Shown here: positions 19,601 through 29,886 of the stretch, one piece after another | Numbering within the stretch: the stretch's first letter is position 1 | Layout: each line of letters begins with the position of its first letter | DNA from: Paulinella micropora | Taxonomy: Eukaryota; Cercozoa; Imbricatea; Euglyphida | DNA: 50,352 nucleotides | Reading direction: 5' to 3' | Assembly (NCBI GenBank): GCA_009731375.1 | Contig: BJOX01000150.1 | Location: 207,065-257,416, forward strand | The notes under the pieces: generated by a model | Databases searched by the model: none | What the model was told of the DNA's origin: nothing | The model's input: the letters and a program-made list of their open reading frames with translations, nothing else | Made by a program: the position numbers and the translations under genes

Positions 19601-22484
19601 CGATACAGACGCATCTAAGTTTGCGATTGGGGCTGTATTACAACAAGAGGATGAGGAGAAGAAATTACGCCCAATCATGTTTATTAGTAGGAAGTTGTGT
19701 GCGGCGGAGAGAAACTATTGCACAAGGCAAAGAGAGGCGTTGGCGGTAGTATGGGCCCTCAAGAGGCTCAGAGAGTATTTGTGGGGAGGACCTCAATTTA
19801 CTGTCAGAACTGATCATCATAACCTGTTATGGTTGATGAATCATGAACAGACGGGACGGCTGGCGCGGTGGCAAGCGTTCTTGTCTTGTTTCGATTTTAC
19901 AATGGTCCATCTACCGGGAAAGCGAAATGTGGTCGCTGATAGCCTCTCTAGGCTAGAGTTTAACTCAGAAGTATCGGCGTTGGTGTCCACGGTGGAGATG
20001 GAAGACTTGTCCACTGACAAGGTGTATGAGGTCAGCCACATTGAGGCGATGGAGATGGCGAGTGGAGTCCGATATGACCGCACAGGTCTACGGTACAGTC
20101 CACAAGGCCCGGATCACGGGATATGTTGTGAGCTACATACCCAGGAGGACGCTGAGTGGTCCTATGAGGTATATGAGAATGCGAAGGCGAACATAAGAGA
20201 GGAAGAGGAGACGCAGGAAGTTTATGCGGAGCCTCCTCAAGAGCGGAGAAGTGACCTAGACGATGACCCGGAAAGAATCGGGGTACGGCTAGAAGATGGT
20301 ACTATCCATATAGCCTCGCCTACCGCATGGAGGCAACAACAGGCTCAAGATCCGGAGTTTAAAGAACTGATACAGTTATATCAGAACCCGGATGAGCTAC
20401 GGATGACGAAAGCGATCAAAGATCAGATGAAGGAGATGGGATGGAGAGATGGTCTACTGTGGTACAAGGGCCTTCACGGTCGCTATGCGTCACAGCCGGA
20501 CAAATGGACCCTTTGGGTACCGGAGAGTCTGAGACGATTTATATTTGTCGCAGCCCACAATTGCCCACTTTTGGCGCATCCGGGTCGACAACGAACTCAT
20601 ATGTTCGTAGCGAGGCGATTCTGGTGGAAGAAGATGAAGGAGGAGATAGATCAGGCGGTGGATGCATGCATCCCGTGCAAGATAAACAAAACACCACTGA
20701 AGGCAAATTTCGGCCTGATTGGCGAATTTCCTCTTCATGCGGGGATGTTTGAGTTTATACACATTGATCATGTGGGACCTTTCCCAGAATCGAAGGATGG
20801 TTACAAATACCTCCTTACGGCTATTGACAGAGCCACCAACTATGTGTGGATCATCCCTGTCAAAGACGTTACCGGCAAGACGACGGCCGAGGCGCTGATC
20901 GATAGGATCATCTCACAGATCGGAGTACCAAGAAAGATATGTTCTGATCGAGGCTCGGACTTTAATAACGAGGTCATCGACAAACTATCTAAGTATTACG
21001 GGATGAAATGGCAATATGTTACTGCCTATAACCCGCGAGCAAATGGGAAAATCGAGCGGGTACACAGACCCCTCAAAGCCTCGCTAAAGATGTATTGCAC
21101 GAAGAAGGAGAATCAAAGAGCATGGGTCGAGGCAGCACCATCATTTGCGTTTGCAATGAACTGTCTACCCTCTACGGCGTTAGGAGGCTCGAAGAGCTCA
21201 ATCTCGCCATATCAGTTAGTATATGGGCGTGAGCCTGATATCCCGACTTCGCTCCTTCACCCAAAAGACACTTGGGCGGATGCGGATGAGTTGTTTGGGA
21301 TGAGACTTAGAGTGAAGATGGAGGCGGAACAAATAGTCAGGGCGCATAGAGAGGCGGAGCGCCGAAAGACTGATGCTGAAGGGGTGCGACAAGCGCACTT
21401 GGATCAGATCAAGTTCCAGGTCGGGGATATTGTACTATTGTACCATCCTCAAGTCCCGAAGGGAGTCAGCTCTAAGCTGTTCACTCACTGGAAAGGACCT
21501 TATCAGATTATGGAACAGACGGGACCTCTGAATTACAAGATCAGGGGTAGAGGGAAGGTGCAAATTGTGAATGTAAGAAGGCTGATTAAGTATGATCCCT
21601 TCTTACTGGAAGATGAATCCGTTGAGGAGGCGTTAAAACGGATGAAGGATGATTTCAAAGAGGTGCCGCCCATCCACAAGGAGGCTGGCATAGACCAAGA
21701 CGATGCTTATCGGGCACCGATAGCTGAGAAGGAGGAGAGTGAGGTGGACAGCAAGGAGAAGACTGACCGCATAAGCGCGGTGGGGACTCAGTCCAAGTCT
21801 CCGCGAGAGCATAGCGGAAAGAAGGAGAAGATCACAGAGGCGCAGCTAAGGAGAGCGCGGAATGATCTTATCAACGACCAACCGAGGAAGGCGATGAGGT
21901 CGATGAGATCAAAGGACGTCCACCAGGAGGAGGAGGGGACGGACACTGACCCAAACGCGGGCAACGTTGAGATTGTCCATGAGCGATGGAAGGAAGGCGA
22001 TGCGATAGCAACCATCGCATGGGTGAAAAATGTTTTCTATCTGATGAGACCAGCGGAACAACATGTCGCTGATGACACTCTCTCAGACTTATACTTGATG
22101 CGGGTCGTGGCGGTCCCACGACAGATGCGTGTCACACGGACACTCAAAATATCATCAGCCGCAAAGATAGTACAACCGATACTCCAGTTCTGGAGAAGTA
22201 TGGACCCGGTTGAGGATCCAAAGGCAAGACATTATCTGCCAGTATATAAAGACGCAAAAAGTCTCGAGACATGGGATGATACAATTACTCCCAGAGACAA
22301 GGATTACACTGCGTGGACCATTCAGACACTGCCAAGAGGAGTGCTTGATGTCCCTTTTGAATTATCGTTGGGCGGAATCCCTAATAAGATCTGGGACATT
22401 CTCGAACAGTCAAAGTTCGATCTGACTTTTGTTGGTGGTCCTCCACCAGGCAAAGAAATCCGCGCCAGACGACGAAGGCAGTGA
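16671..22484 (+). CDS. pol: Pol polyprotein of element B (protease-like, RT, RNase H, integrase, C-terminal extension)
   Basis: Open from just after the gag TGA to TGA 22482-22484; there is no ATG at the start (first possible GTG at 16704). Residue numbers below count from 16704. A coiled coil is at 125-150. The retropepsin-like domain is at 165-270, with DTM (17238-17246) where DTG/DSG is expected. A conserved block of unknown function is at 425-550 (DHPIPVPSRKQ). RT is at 670-870, with VIDLKNGFWQIPL and YIDD at 19146-19157. RNase H is at 960-1080 (VDTDASKFAIG, REALAVVW, RTDHHNLL). Integrase has a His/Cys finger (HNCPLLAH, CIPC) and D-35-E with Asp 20763, Asp 20946 and Glu 21054. The GPY/F module is at 1595-1640. 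About 285 further residues of unknown fold follow. Same frame as gag, so expression by TGA readthrough is likely. Confidence 0.93.
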   Translation: MEGEEERKEKTVKFNPKVTVLSNAVVQTGPTLPLCENKDVGTQRLQPQGSLIPVHTARLPMITDANRKARLAMEARRPMADVSPRPSKQPRTDSMSTVAAGGEQKDNVCTQVPQDNVAQIVNAPVPQNNKNVNEVKQEEKKEELKNLETRLQNLERKVLVLAANIHRPDALCYTELYCETLKTILKVGNDTMANINIVGRKFFNRYRDWVDGNMKKSTGTLKGVSSRTDITGIITLTFKLKSARVYRMDLYVVPGYHGSILLSYDQLATMGAVIDCAARRVIYGVKRGEENDIDPFNATDSYEAYELSLATDHKKMAIAHEALEVYVHPHVVRPDELSWTDNWESQVCTVTVPTCHWDKKSIDDLIEKRKEEIICVAQRSPSLARFAEGVGTDVHITNGYCFHAKVGEEKREAFVPRRTGRIPDTPPETIKSFITDFWGDEPTWPRSLSEVKKCLRTLFENNKPYTIILPYNEKAIWAQEIRDRLIDHPIPVPSRKQQLVVACRMGTREQSSAYKRKLRDLDKLKLIPQAFTCFDGFYTRKAPLQYARLIDMLVELGKDDEPDTVTYEKTGLDDVSEEDLGLEEDREPLKQHKQMSDEDFQEAARKILEEGVGTEKEKELLKAKLEANKEIFDPPHAGGVKPEDFTAVIYKIPGAEPSPAPRRANLSIHEAKIAEELARQLLNEDFIERSTSPIVSQPRIVPKPGGEWRLTVNYARVNKVLEEERNPLPTLEEGRRVLRNAKFYSVIDLKNGFWQIPLEEKSRWLTAFVVGMEIYQWKVLPMGLKQAPGLFQKAMQKMLSSQYDDLSDGGFMRRRGQKAGEYAFCYIDDIIVYSNTMEEHIDHLSDIFRRIGAFGLKCNLKKCQLAKTSVTYLGYEISHNRVSISKEKREEIMNRPIPKNRTELHSFLAMAQYYSQFIPDWGATRAKVEKMIDFGDFEKWDEEALQAFHALKDLIYKDPKDGGLVLTMPDFTKQFVVDTDASKFAIGAVLQQEDEEKKLRPIMFISRKLCAAERNYCTRQREALAVVWALKRLREYLWGGPQFTVRTDHHNLLWLMNHEQTGRLARWQAFLSCFDFTMVHLPGKRNVVADSLSRLEFNSEVSALVSTVEMEDLSTDKVYEVSHIEAMEMASGVRYDRTGLRYSPQGPDHGICCELHTQEDAEWSYEVYENAKANIREEEETQEVYAEPPQERRSDLDDDPERIGVRLEDGTIHIASPTAWRQQQAQDPEFKELIQLYQNPDELRMTKAIKDQMKEMGWRDGLLWYKGLHGRYASQPDKWTLWVPESLRRFIFVAAHNCPLLAHPGRQRTHMFVARRFWWKKMKEEIDQAVDACIPCKINKTPLKANFGLIGEFPLHAGMFEFIHIDHVGPFPESKDGYKYLLTAIDRATNYVWIIPVKDVTGKTTAEALIDRIISQIGVPRKICSDRGSDFNNEVIDKLSKYYGMKWQYVTAYNPRANGKIERVHRPLKASLKMYCTKKENQRAWVEAAPSFAFAMNCLPSTALGGSKSSISPYQLVYGREPDIPTSLLHPKDTWADADELFGMRLRVKMEAEQIVRAHREAERRKTDAEGVRQAHLDQIKFQVGDIVLLYHPQVPKGVSSKLFTHWKGPYQIMEQTGPLNYKIRGRGKVQIVNVRRLIKYDPFLLEDESVEEALKRMKDDFKEVPPIHKEAGIDQDDAYRAPIAEKEESEVDSKEKTDRISAVGTQSKSPREHSGKKEKITEAQLRRARNDLINDQPRKAMRSMRSKDVHQEEEGTDTDPNAGNVEIVHERWKEGDAIATIAWVKNVFYLMRPAEQHVADDTLSDLYLMRVVAVPRQMRVTRTLKISSAAKIVQPILQFWRSMDPVEDPKARHYLPVYKDAKSLETWDDTITPRDKDYTAWTIQTLPRGVLDVPFELSLGGIPNKIWDILEQSKFDLTFVGGPPPGKEIRARRRRQ

Positions 22485-23324
22485 CAAAGAAACTATTTTT
22501 CTTTATGCGTCTCAAATAAACTGATTGATTGCCCACGGCGTATCATGATTTGATCATGCATCATCAGTTATCAATATGAATATTAAAAAGACTCAGTGAT
22601 ATAACTTGGCATTCGATCGCAACATACGAGTGCGAAAGGTCGATCGACGATGATACTACACCGTATACGGGGATCGCTAGTGTATTGAGCGATGGTGTTC
22701 CCGGGTATGACCCTTTCCAAGTCCTGGGATGATGTTCTCGAAAATGAAATGTTCTCTGAAACTTTCATTAAATTATTTTTTACGATAGATTATATACTGT
22801 CGTACCTGAGCACGGTCAATCTCTACTTGTGTCGGTATATCGCAGGGTCGGGTACATACACCTCGACTTCGGATATAGCTATTAGGACTGGCCCCCTAAT
22901 ACTATATCATAGGATATCCGCCTTATACAAGGGTATGTCATTAAAAAAGACAATGTACTTACGATCTCCCTGTGAATAATAATAATAATAATGATAATGA
23001 TAAGAAGAAGAAGGAGATCAAAGGGGGAATCGTACTACAGCACCACGTTGCTTGTATTTTTTTATTAATTGTACGTTTGTTCTTGACATACTGCAGAAAA
23101 AAAAAAAGAAAAAAAAAGAAATTGAGGGGAAGGAGTTCAAAATTTACAAGAAAGGCTAGAGAATCCGCTTTGACGTGCCGTATGAGGATATATTTATCGT
23201 CTTTTAGCGTCTATCCGTGGGTCGATGCGCTGTGTGGCATGACTCCATAGCGCATACTATTTGCAGAAAGAAATCAGAAGGTGTATGACGAAAATGCTAT
23301 TTCCGTCATAAAATCGGGAGGGGG
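22485..23324 (+). other. 3' untranslated region and polypurine tract of element B
   Basis: About 830 bases with no long frame. It holds an (ATA)n/(GAA)n patch at 22977-23020 and an A-rich stretch at 23096-23125. It ends in GGGAGGGGG (23316-23324), three bases before the right LTR, the expected position of the plus-strand primer. Confidence 0.75.
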
Positions 23325-23327
23325 TAC

Positions 23328-23564
23328 TGTAGGCATCACCCCCCGGATAGCCGGTAAAAAATACCTTTTCCTGGTGACAGGTGCACCAGCTTGTTTTTCA
23401 GTATTATTTGTCCGGATTGGACCTGATGCCATTTTATTCCTGGTCTGTTGCCGTTTTCCTTTTTGGCTTCACTGAGCTAATACAACGAGACATCATTCTC
23501 ATTCTTGAGGACTGTGTTTGGTTGTATTACCGACTTTTTACGAGCTATCGTTGGGGGCATTACA
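23328..23564 (+). repeat. 3' LTR of element B
   Basis: 237 bp, identical to the left LTR except T for G at 23560, ending TTACA. It is followed by the right copy of the target duplication AGGG (23565-23568). Confidence 0.95.
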
Positions 23565-23568
23565 AGGG

Positions 23569-24551
23569 CTAACACTTGAATGGCCGCAGTTTGGCATACG
23601 TTCAGCCATCCTTTCCCCACTCACGGCGGTGGCGGCAGCGCCCGGTCCACGCGGCAAGGATACATACAGGGCATGTATGCTATCATAACATTACTGATAC
23701 ACCAATATTCCTTGCCTTTCGCGTCTTTTGAGCAAATGCTAGCGTACGTAATCTTACTTGTGCATAAACTTGTTCACATAAACACAAAAACTTGCTTCAC
23801 TCAGTGCTAATTGGCCGGGTATGTATGACTCAGACAGTTTCTGTACAGCCCGCAGGCTGCTGGGCTATGCCGAGGCGGCTCGGCTCGCTGTCTCTCGCCG
23901 TTCCGACCCAGAACGGTGTGTTTGGGCCGCCCCAGCCGGGTCCTGCCAGCGTGCCGGAGAAAATCGTCCGGCGGGTTTCAACTTAGGGTTAGGGTTAGGG
24001 TTAGGCTGTGTGAACCAACGCTCGGCTGAGGCCGGGCTCGGCATTCGAGGACGGGTCCTGCAAGCAACTGCTTTCTTCAGCTTCCCAGCATCGGCTCACT
24101 CCAACAACTGCAGGCAGAGGGCGAGGCGGAAAGCTGTCCCGGTAATGGTTGCAGTTTAAGTTACCTAGGCTTCAGTACACACCTTGCGGGGTGAGGGCCC
24201 GTTTGAACTCAAACCTGCGGCCACGAGCTTCAAACTTTAACGCGGGCCGGATCAGGAGCATATATATCAATGCACCAAACCTTAACGCAGGTTAGGGTTA
24301 GAGTTAGACCAGTCAAGCCGGAATGGGTATATACATATATATTCACGCTTCCTTACAAATTTTTTAATTCAATACTTATCTCTGGCAAATTTTAAGCGGA
24401 ATGACATGATTGCACTTAGACTCATCGTGGTAGTAATTACTTATATAACCATCATGACGATGTCATGCAAAAGAAGTAGTGAAATTACGTTATACAACGG
24501 ACTACGTTTATAACTGCCACCACCAGCAGATGATCCATCTGATATTGTCAT
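23569..24551. other. Intergenic DNA with telomere-like repeats
   Basis: No gene was recognised. A segment at about 23813-23857 (GGCCGGGTATNTATGACTCAG and on) recurs at 12843-12888 on the other side of element B. At 23983-24006 are three TTAGGG units plus TTAGGC, and GGTTAGGGTTAGAGTTAG lies at about 24292-24308. These are the vertebrate/fungal/stramenopile-type telomere unit in an internal position. Confidence 0.6.
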
Positions 24552-26600
24552 TTATGCATATGCATCGCTCTCGGCGTCGCTGTCGCTCTCTGACTCGTCA
24601 TCCCTGCCTGCACTCCAATCCGAATCATTATCACCGCGCTCTTCTTCTTCGTCCTGTCCAACGTAAGTCTGCGTCGAGCGTGTGCCACGGGCAGATCTCC
24701 GCAAAGTTGAGGATGCTCTGACGCAGGCGCAGCTGTCGGTTGCTGAGCGCCTGCCATGCTCAGCTCCATTCTGACAGGGTATGTATCATATTATATGTAT
24801 GTATGTATATATTTATGAATGTATGTATGCATGTACTGATTTATGAATGTATGTAATACTATTTGTATGTATGTACACATGCGCGTGTGTAGACACTCAC
24901 AGAGCGGAATCGACAGATACGTAATAAATGATTACCCTGCAGAGTTCAGAAAGACATTTGCTGCGTTTGAGCTTGCTTGCGTTTGCTCTTTGCCACCCGT
25001 GCCCACACGCACGCGCTTCCGACCCGCAGCCGCAGGCTCACCCGGCCAGGGCCCTCCCGCGACCTCAGCAGCTGCAGGCTTGCTTGATCATGATGACTTG
25101 GTGGACGCGAGCGCTACAGGTGCCGCCAGCGCCGCAGAAGCACGCTTCCGAGGGACAACTGCAAAAATACCTGGCGAAGACCCTACCATGCCCAGGGCTG
25201 CAGGCACACTTGACGAGGATGATGCAGCGATTGCCGTGAGCGTTGCAGGTGCCGGCGCAGCAGAAGCAAATTCGCCAGGAACTGCTTGCGGCATATCTGA
25301 CATGGGCCCTGCAGCGACCATGGCAGCTGCGGTGACGAGGTACCTGCCGCGAACGCAGCGAGCGCTGCAGGTGCCGGCACAGCAGAAGCTCCATTCGCTT
25401 CATTCGCGGATGTGGAGGCAGAGGTAGGTAATGGACGTTGGCTTGCTCTCCAATGATCGATCAGACTTTGTGCGAGCCCACCCTTGTGTTGACTTTTTGT
25501 CAGTCCAAGATGCTGGCACAACTCTTTCAGATCCGCTGCCGAGCAGGCGGAAGTCAATGCTTCTGTAGTTGGCGGTTGCGGGCCATTCAGCGGCTCCTCC
25601 GGAGTCGCCTGGGGCTGACGGGGCCGTCGCTTTTCTTGACTGCGTATCTCCCTGACGTTGACAGTAGACGGATTTTGCCCCATGGCCAGTTCAAACTGCT
25701 GTTGCAGTCGAATAAAATCTGCATCCCTTCTGGAAATGTTCCCTCCGACCCCTCCTTGCCAGGCATCGCAACCACCCGCATGGTCGGATGGAGGATCTGA
25801 CAGAAGCACCGGTCGGAGCAAGAGCTGCGAGCACTTGCGGCAGCTGCCGCGAATTTCTCGGAAATCCCAAAGAGTAGCTGGTTACACAGAGGCAAAAATT
25901 CAAAATTGATTTCATTAATGTACACAGTCACAGATCATGATTCTCATTAGTATAATAGAAGACAGATTACATTTTTATGCAATTTCTCGAAAATCTGGCT
26001 CTGATCCCCCCCCTCCCCACCTCTCAAATTCTCATATGTACCTTCAGACGCCAGTGGGTGCTCACGGGCAACTGCTGCTCCTGGTTCGAGAACCTTGTTG
26101 CCCTTGGAATCCCGGTAGCAGTACCTACAAATGTATATAGCTATAGAAGCCCTAGGGATAACACATTATGTTAACTAGTAATGACGAACAAATAAACACT
26201 ACTGCTAATATAAATAATGAACCTGAGTGAATTGACTTTCTTGATACCCATGCCAACTTTGCCGCCAACAGGTGTTGTGATGTGTGGTGTGTCCAAAACT
26301 GGTCCCTGGTTGGGCCGGTAAAATCTCTCACCGTGAAGTTATCGGGGATGGTAGCAACGTGGGTTTTCGGCCGCTGCCGAAAGAGGTCAGCAAATTCAGA
26401 CGGTTCGTAGAAACTGAGTCGCCTGGTGACTTGATGCCGCCACGCCTGATTCTTGACGAGGTTGATATGCCAATCTGCGCAGGACAACAATGAACGATGT
26501 TGAGTAGTAACAAACTTACTGGCACACATATGCATCCATGAGTTTTGCAGTCTGCATCCGGCCACGGGGTGTTGTTGAGGGATGTATGTTGTATGCTGTA
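24552..26600 (-). CDS. Multi-exon gene with paired CxxC, SAP-like motif and acidic tail
   Basis: Four successive minus-strand exons join in phase. They are about 26520-26600 (donor GTAAGT), 26223-26474, 26042-26140 and 25344-25877. The protein reads from a region rich in aromatic and basic residues (VKNQAWRHQVTRRLSFYEP, VATIPDNFTVRDFTGPTRDQF), through CRYC in the third exon and CRKC in the fourth, to the SAP-like part. CxxC pairs about 40 residues apart suggest a structural zinc site. A last exon, 24552-24770, ends in an acidic peptide (GQDEEEERGDNDSDWSAGRD) and TAA at 24552-24554. The link between 25344 and 24770 (Ala-rich repeats at 25100-25330, then a (GTAT)n intron at 24780-24880) is not resolved. 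The start was not found. Family unknown; a chromatin or DNA-binding role is inferred from SAP and the acidic tail only. Confidence 0.6.
25344..25877 (-). CDS. Exon carrying the SAP-like motif
   Basis: The exon opens after an acceptor ending CCAG and reads SCRKCSQLLLRP, then a Gly/Asp-rich loop, a helix (RRDADFIRLQQQFELAMGQ) and a basic Pro-rich linker. About 115 residues in comes SAADLKELCQHLGLTKSQHK followed by GGLAQSLIDHW. The spacing of hydrophobic residues, the LGL turn and the second helix fit the SAP motif, a 35-residue helix-turn-helix that binds AT-rich scaffold DNA. The exon ends in an Ala-rich tract (GASAVPAPAALAAFAA) at a GTACCT donor, although the Ala-rich reading resumes 17 bases later in another frame, so a frameshift is the other option. 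Confidence 0.6.
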
Positions 26601-27012
26601 CGTGTTTATACTTGATACAATCTATGTGTGTGTTGCTTCCTTGCGTTGGGTGACTTCTCGCCTCGGTGGGTTGTCAGGAGTAGGGTAGATCGTGTTGTAT
26701 CATGTGATCGAACGTCGGACCTACTTATGAATATGTTTTATCATCTTATTCTGTTTATCTCGTTGAGTGTGGCGCAACTGGGAGACGCACCAGGAATACC
26801 CGTTGTACTCTGTATATATATGTGCGGTGACATTTGCATATGGTTCGGTGTGTATTATTATGTATGAAACATGGTTATTCTAGTTATTGGGTGTATCCGT
26901 TGTGAATTTATTTCGAGTCTAGAGTGGATAGAAATAGGCAGAATCTAGGCAGTGGTAGTGGTAGAGTAGCAAATAGAAACACCAAACCAGGTTGTTCCCT
27001 AATAAGGACGAA
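26601..27012. other. No gene seen
   Basis: TG-rich sequence upstream of the SAP gene. It may hold its first exon or promoter, but no in-phase exon could be picked. Confidence 0.4.
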
Positions 27013-27082
27013 CCTGGAGGGGAATGCAAGCATAGGAAGAGGGTAGCAAAATAGTGTTTGTGTGAACAGAGTGTAACACAAC
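27013..27082 (+). repeat. 70-bp segment shared, inverted, with 47931-48000
   Basis: CCTGGAGGGGAATGCAAGC through GTGTAACACAAC matches the reverse complement of 47931-48000 at 69 of 70 positions. The distant copy lies just past the 3' end of the tyrosine recombinase gene, so this copy may be a terminal or internal repeat left by another DIRS-like element. Similarity stops on both sides. Confidence 0.85.
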
Positions 27083-29334
27083 TAGTAGCCACTACTCACC
27101 GGTAATAATATTTAATACCTAATTTCTCTGGTGAGAAATTTAGAGTGTAGTTCAGCGAGGACACGTCACTAAGAAAGTACAGTCATTGCTTCAAGATAAT
27201 TTATTACCTCTATTTATCACTGTAATAACTAGTGCTCACAGTCATAGATTCTGGTAATACATTCCTTACCACATTTCAGAATTGTTAGGTGACGTCACCA
27301 TTTCTCTATTCAGAATTCCTTTCTCTCTGTACCAGCAAAGAGTATTCTCAATAAAGATGAGTCTACTACGTTCGAACAGTTAATAAGCGCCGGAACTTCA
27401 CCGTTCCTTCCCTACTAACCTCTGAACGCAAACCGGCGGACGTATCCGCAACCCGTCCTTTGACGGTTATGAAGCCTTGATGGCAAAAGGGAAGCGCTTA
27501 CAGAGAATGGCACGAAGTACAGAGCAGACAGGTTGTGAGCCTGACAAGGATTCCCTCGTGATCACACACGAGAAATCTAAAAGGTCGGTACAGGAAGTAC
27601 CGAAAAGCCCAAAAGTTGGGCACAGTCCGTACGTTGCGGACATGACTTTTTCGGCAGTTCATTTTTAGTCGTCCATGAGACACGCCAAAGAGAGTGCTCA
27701 CTCAAAAGGGCTGACAGAGCCACATCCTAACTTTATCCCCTGCTAGGAGCTAGGAAGTATAGGTTACTGGGGTCGTAGGAAGACACAACACAACCAGCAC
27801 GTTAGGTTCATTGCCATTTAGCTAGACGGTATCTCAGGAAATCTGGTTCTTTCTAACTTATATTTCTTCTTCTCTTAGACAGATAATCATCAGTATAGTA
27901 CAGATTAAGCATGAGAGTTGCAGAACAGCTAGATAGCTTTACTCTCACGTCAGTATAGGTTCTCACTCTCAAACAAGAGCTGAGGAGCACAGCAAAGAGG
28001 CATGAGATAGCCCAAGCCCATACCATAGGTTGACCCCAGTAGCAAGGGCAAGGAAAAGACCCGAGGGGGGACTGTCATAGCTGTAGAAAGTTACAACTAG
28101 ATCTGGATAGTCAGTAGAACCTATAGGCGTGAGCTGTGAGTCAAATGTCTACACAAAAACGGCACTTACATTGCATTTTTAGACATATAGCTCAGACATG
28201 ACAGAACAAGGCAGGACACCTCAAGACAGTTACAGTAATTGTCACGTTGTTAGTTCACAGACCATCACCGACATCAGTTACAATAGTTCATACCATCAGA
28301 GGGGCAAAAGACGTCCATTTCCGTAATTCGACCAGTCGCCCCAATCAAAATCGGAGAATTTTCGGGACAGACATTAGAAGAGAGAAAAGACAGACACATG
28401 ACACAACAACAGTCAACAAAAGACATTCTGTTTGTTTGATACATCTCTCTCTATCTACACTGCAACAATATTACGTCGTAGGTGCCTCACATAGGTGCCT
28501 CACAGGCACACCAGCAGCTTGCGAAGACGTCGCTTGAAGCTGCAGGAGGACTCAGCGGGCCCGACGTCCGCACATCAGCAGGTGGTCCATTACCACCAAG
28601 GACACTATCAGTCTTACGTTTTTACAGTAGCATAGATGTTAGCTAGACTCTAGTCCTTCCTTCCTTCATCTCGGATAGTGTTTAGGTAGGATCATAGGCT
28701 CGAGAGGTCGTGTGTACATATGTAGTTGTATCTGTTGTGATGTGTCATCATTCGTTCGTCACAATTGAGTCTGTATTTTGACATTGTTACCAAAACGTTG
28801 TATTTTGACAGTTGTTACCAATACGATGTCGTGTTTTGCACGGTGGTTGCATTTGGTTGGCGATGTATGATTTGAGTGATATGTGTCTCTGGACATAACG
28901 TTTGTTGTGACATATGGTGACTTTGTTTCAGTTCGTTTGTAGTCGTCACATACTAAGCGTAAGTGTGATTGGCCCGTGTAAGTCGTGTGATTTTTTTTTG
29001 GTCGTGTGTTTGCAGTTAGTCAAAAACTAAGAGGCTAAATAGAAGAAAGCAGTGCAGCGAAACAGCCAGATTGCTGTAGCTAGACGAGAACAGCTTAGCA
29101 AGTCTTAGACAGTACTAGTAAGATTGCAAGTCAGAAAGCGCAAGGTAGCTAGTCAGTTAGCTACACAGAACAGACGTCAGAAGTAGGAAGAAGTAGCGGT
29201 ACAGAGATGGTGACAATAGAACAGTTCCAAAAAGCGAGAAACTTGTGCGTGGTTAGTGTGACAGCAGAACAACGGCAGCAGATGTACGCTAGGCAGGCAG
29301 GAAAGCCAAAGAGCCAACAGCGACAGAAGTCAGC
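27083..29334. other. Long non-coding stretch
   Basis: About 2.2 kb without convincing exons. It contains scattered CAGACAG/AGTCAG-type words that become tandem arrays further right. The stretch could be the non-coding leader or end of a large retroelement, since it starts beside the 70-bp repeat, but no terminal repeats or protein motifs confirm that. Confidence 0.5.
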
Positions 29335-29455
29335 AGAGAAGGCAGTCGAAGTCAGAAGGCAGCCGAAGTCAGTCAGAAGACAGCCGAAGTCAGAAGACAG
29401 CCGAAGTCAGTCAGAAGACAGCCGAAGTCAGAAGGCAGTCGAAGTCAGCAGAAGA
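29335..29455 (+). repeat. Short tandem array of AGACAGCCGAAGTCAG words
   Basis: CAGCCGAAGTCAGTCAGAAG-type units recur four to five times with variable spacing. The sequence is non-coding. It lies just upstream of the 29-bp array and shares its CAGACAG vocabulary. Confidence 0.7.
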
Positions 29456-29654
29456 CTAGCACACAGTAGGCTAGCAGTCAGCAGCAGCAGACAGAGATGA
29501 AGAGAAAGAGTGAAAACGCATAGTCGTAGTAGACTAGCAGTAGCAGTTTACAGACTAGCAGACAGCGAAGAGTAGTCAACCGGTCAGGAGCCAACAGACT
29601 AGCTCACAGCAGAACAACAGACGTCAGAGTAGCAGACAGCTAGCTCACAGACAG

Positions 29655-29886
29655 ATCTGCACTGTCAATCGGAAAACAGACAGCTTTGCACTGTCAATCG
29701 GAAATCAGACGGCTTTGCTCTGTCAATTGGAAAACAGACAGCTGTGCTCTGTCAATCGGAAATCAGACAGCTTTGCACTGTCCATCGGAAATCAGACAGC
29801 TTTGCTCTGTCCATCGGAAATCAGACAGCTTTGCTCTGTCAATCGGAAATCAGACAGCTTTGCACTGTCAATCAGAAACCAGACAG
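29655..29886 (+). repeat. 29-bp tandem array, eight units
   Basis: The unit CTTTGCACTGTCAATCGGAA plus ATCAGACAG repeats eight times with few substitutions (CACTG/CTCTG, CAATC/CCATC). Units are directly adjacent with no spacers. The 29-base length is not a multiple of three, so translation cycles through frames and no protein is encoded. Confidence 0.9.

Larger units (their letters stand above)
12951..23564 (+). mobile_element. Complete young Ty3/gypsy LTR retrotransposon (element B, 10.6 kb)
   Basis: Two 237-bp LTRs (12951-13187 and 23328-23564) differ at a single base (13183 G, 23560 T). They begin TGTAGGC and end TACA and are flanked by AGGG. The order inside is primer-binding site at 13190, a long leader, gag, pol with protease-like, RT, RNase H and integrase domains, a 3' untranslated region, and a purine tract GGGAGGGGG three bases before the right LTR. 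The pol frame is open for 1,926 codons. LTR near-identity means recent insertion. The 5' part of gag carries a 22-bp tandem duplication and an in-frame TGA, so this copy may still be partly defective. Confidence 0.95.

Noticed and set aside
29655-29886. 29-bp repeats as a CRISPR array
   Set aside because: The units are adjacent with no spacers, the context is eukaryotic and no cas genes are present; it is a satellite.
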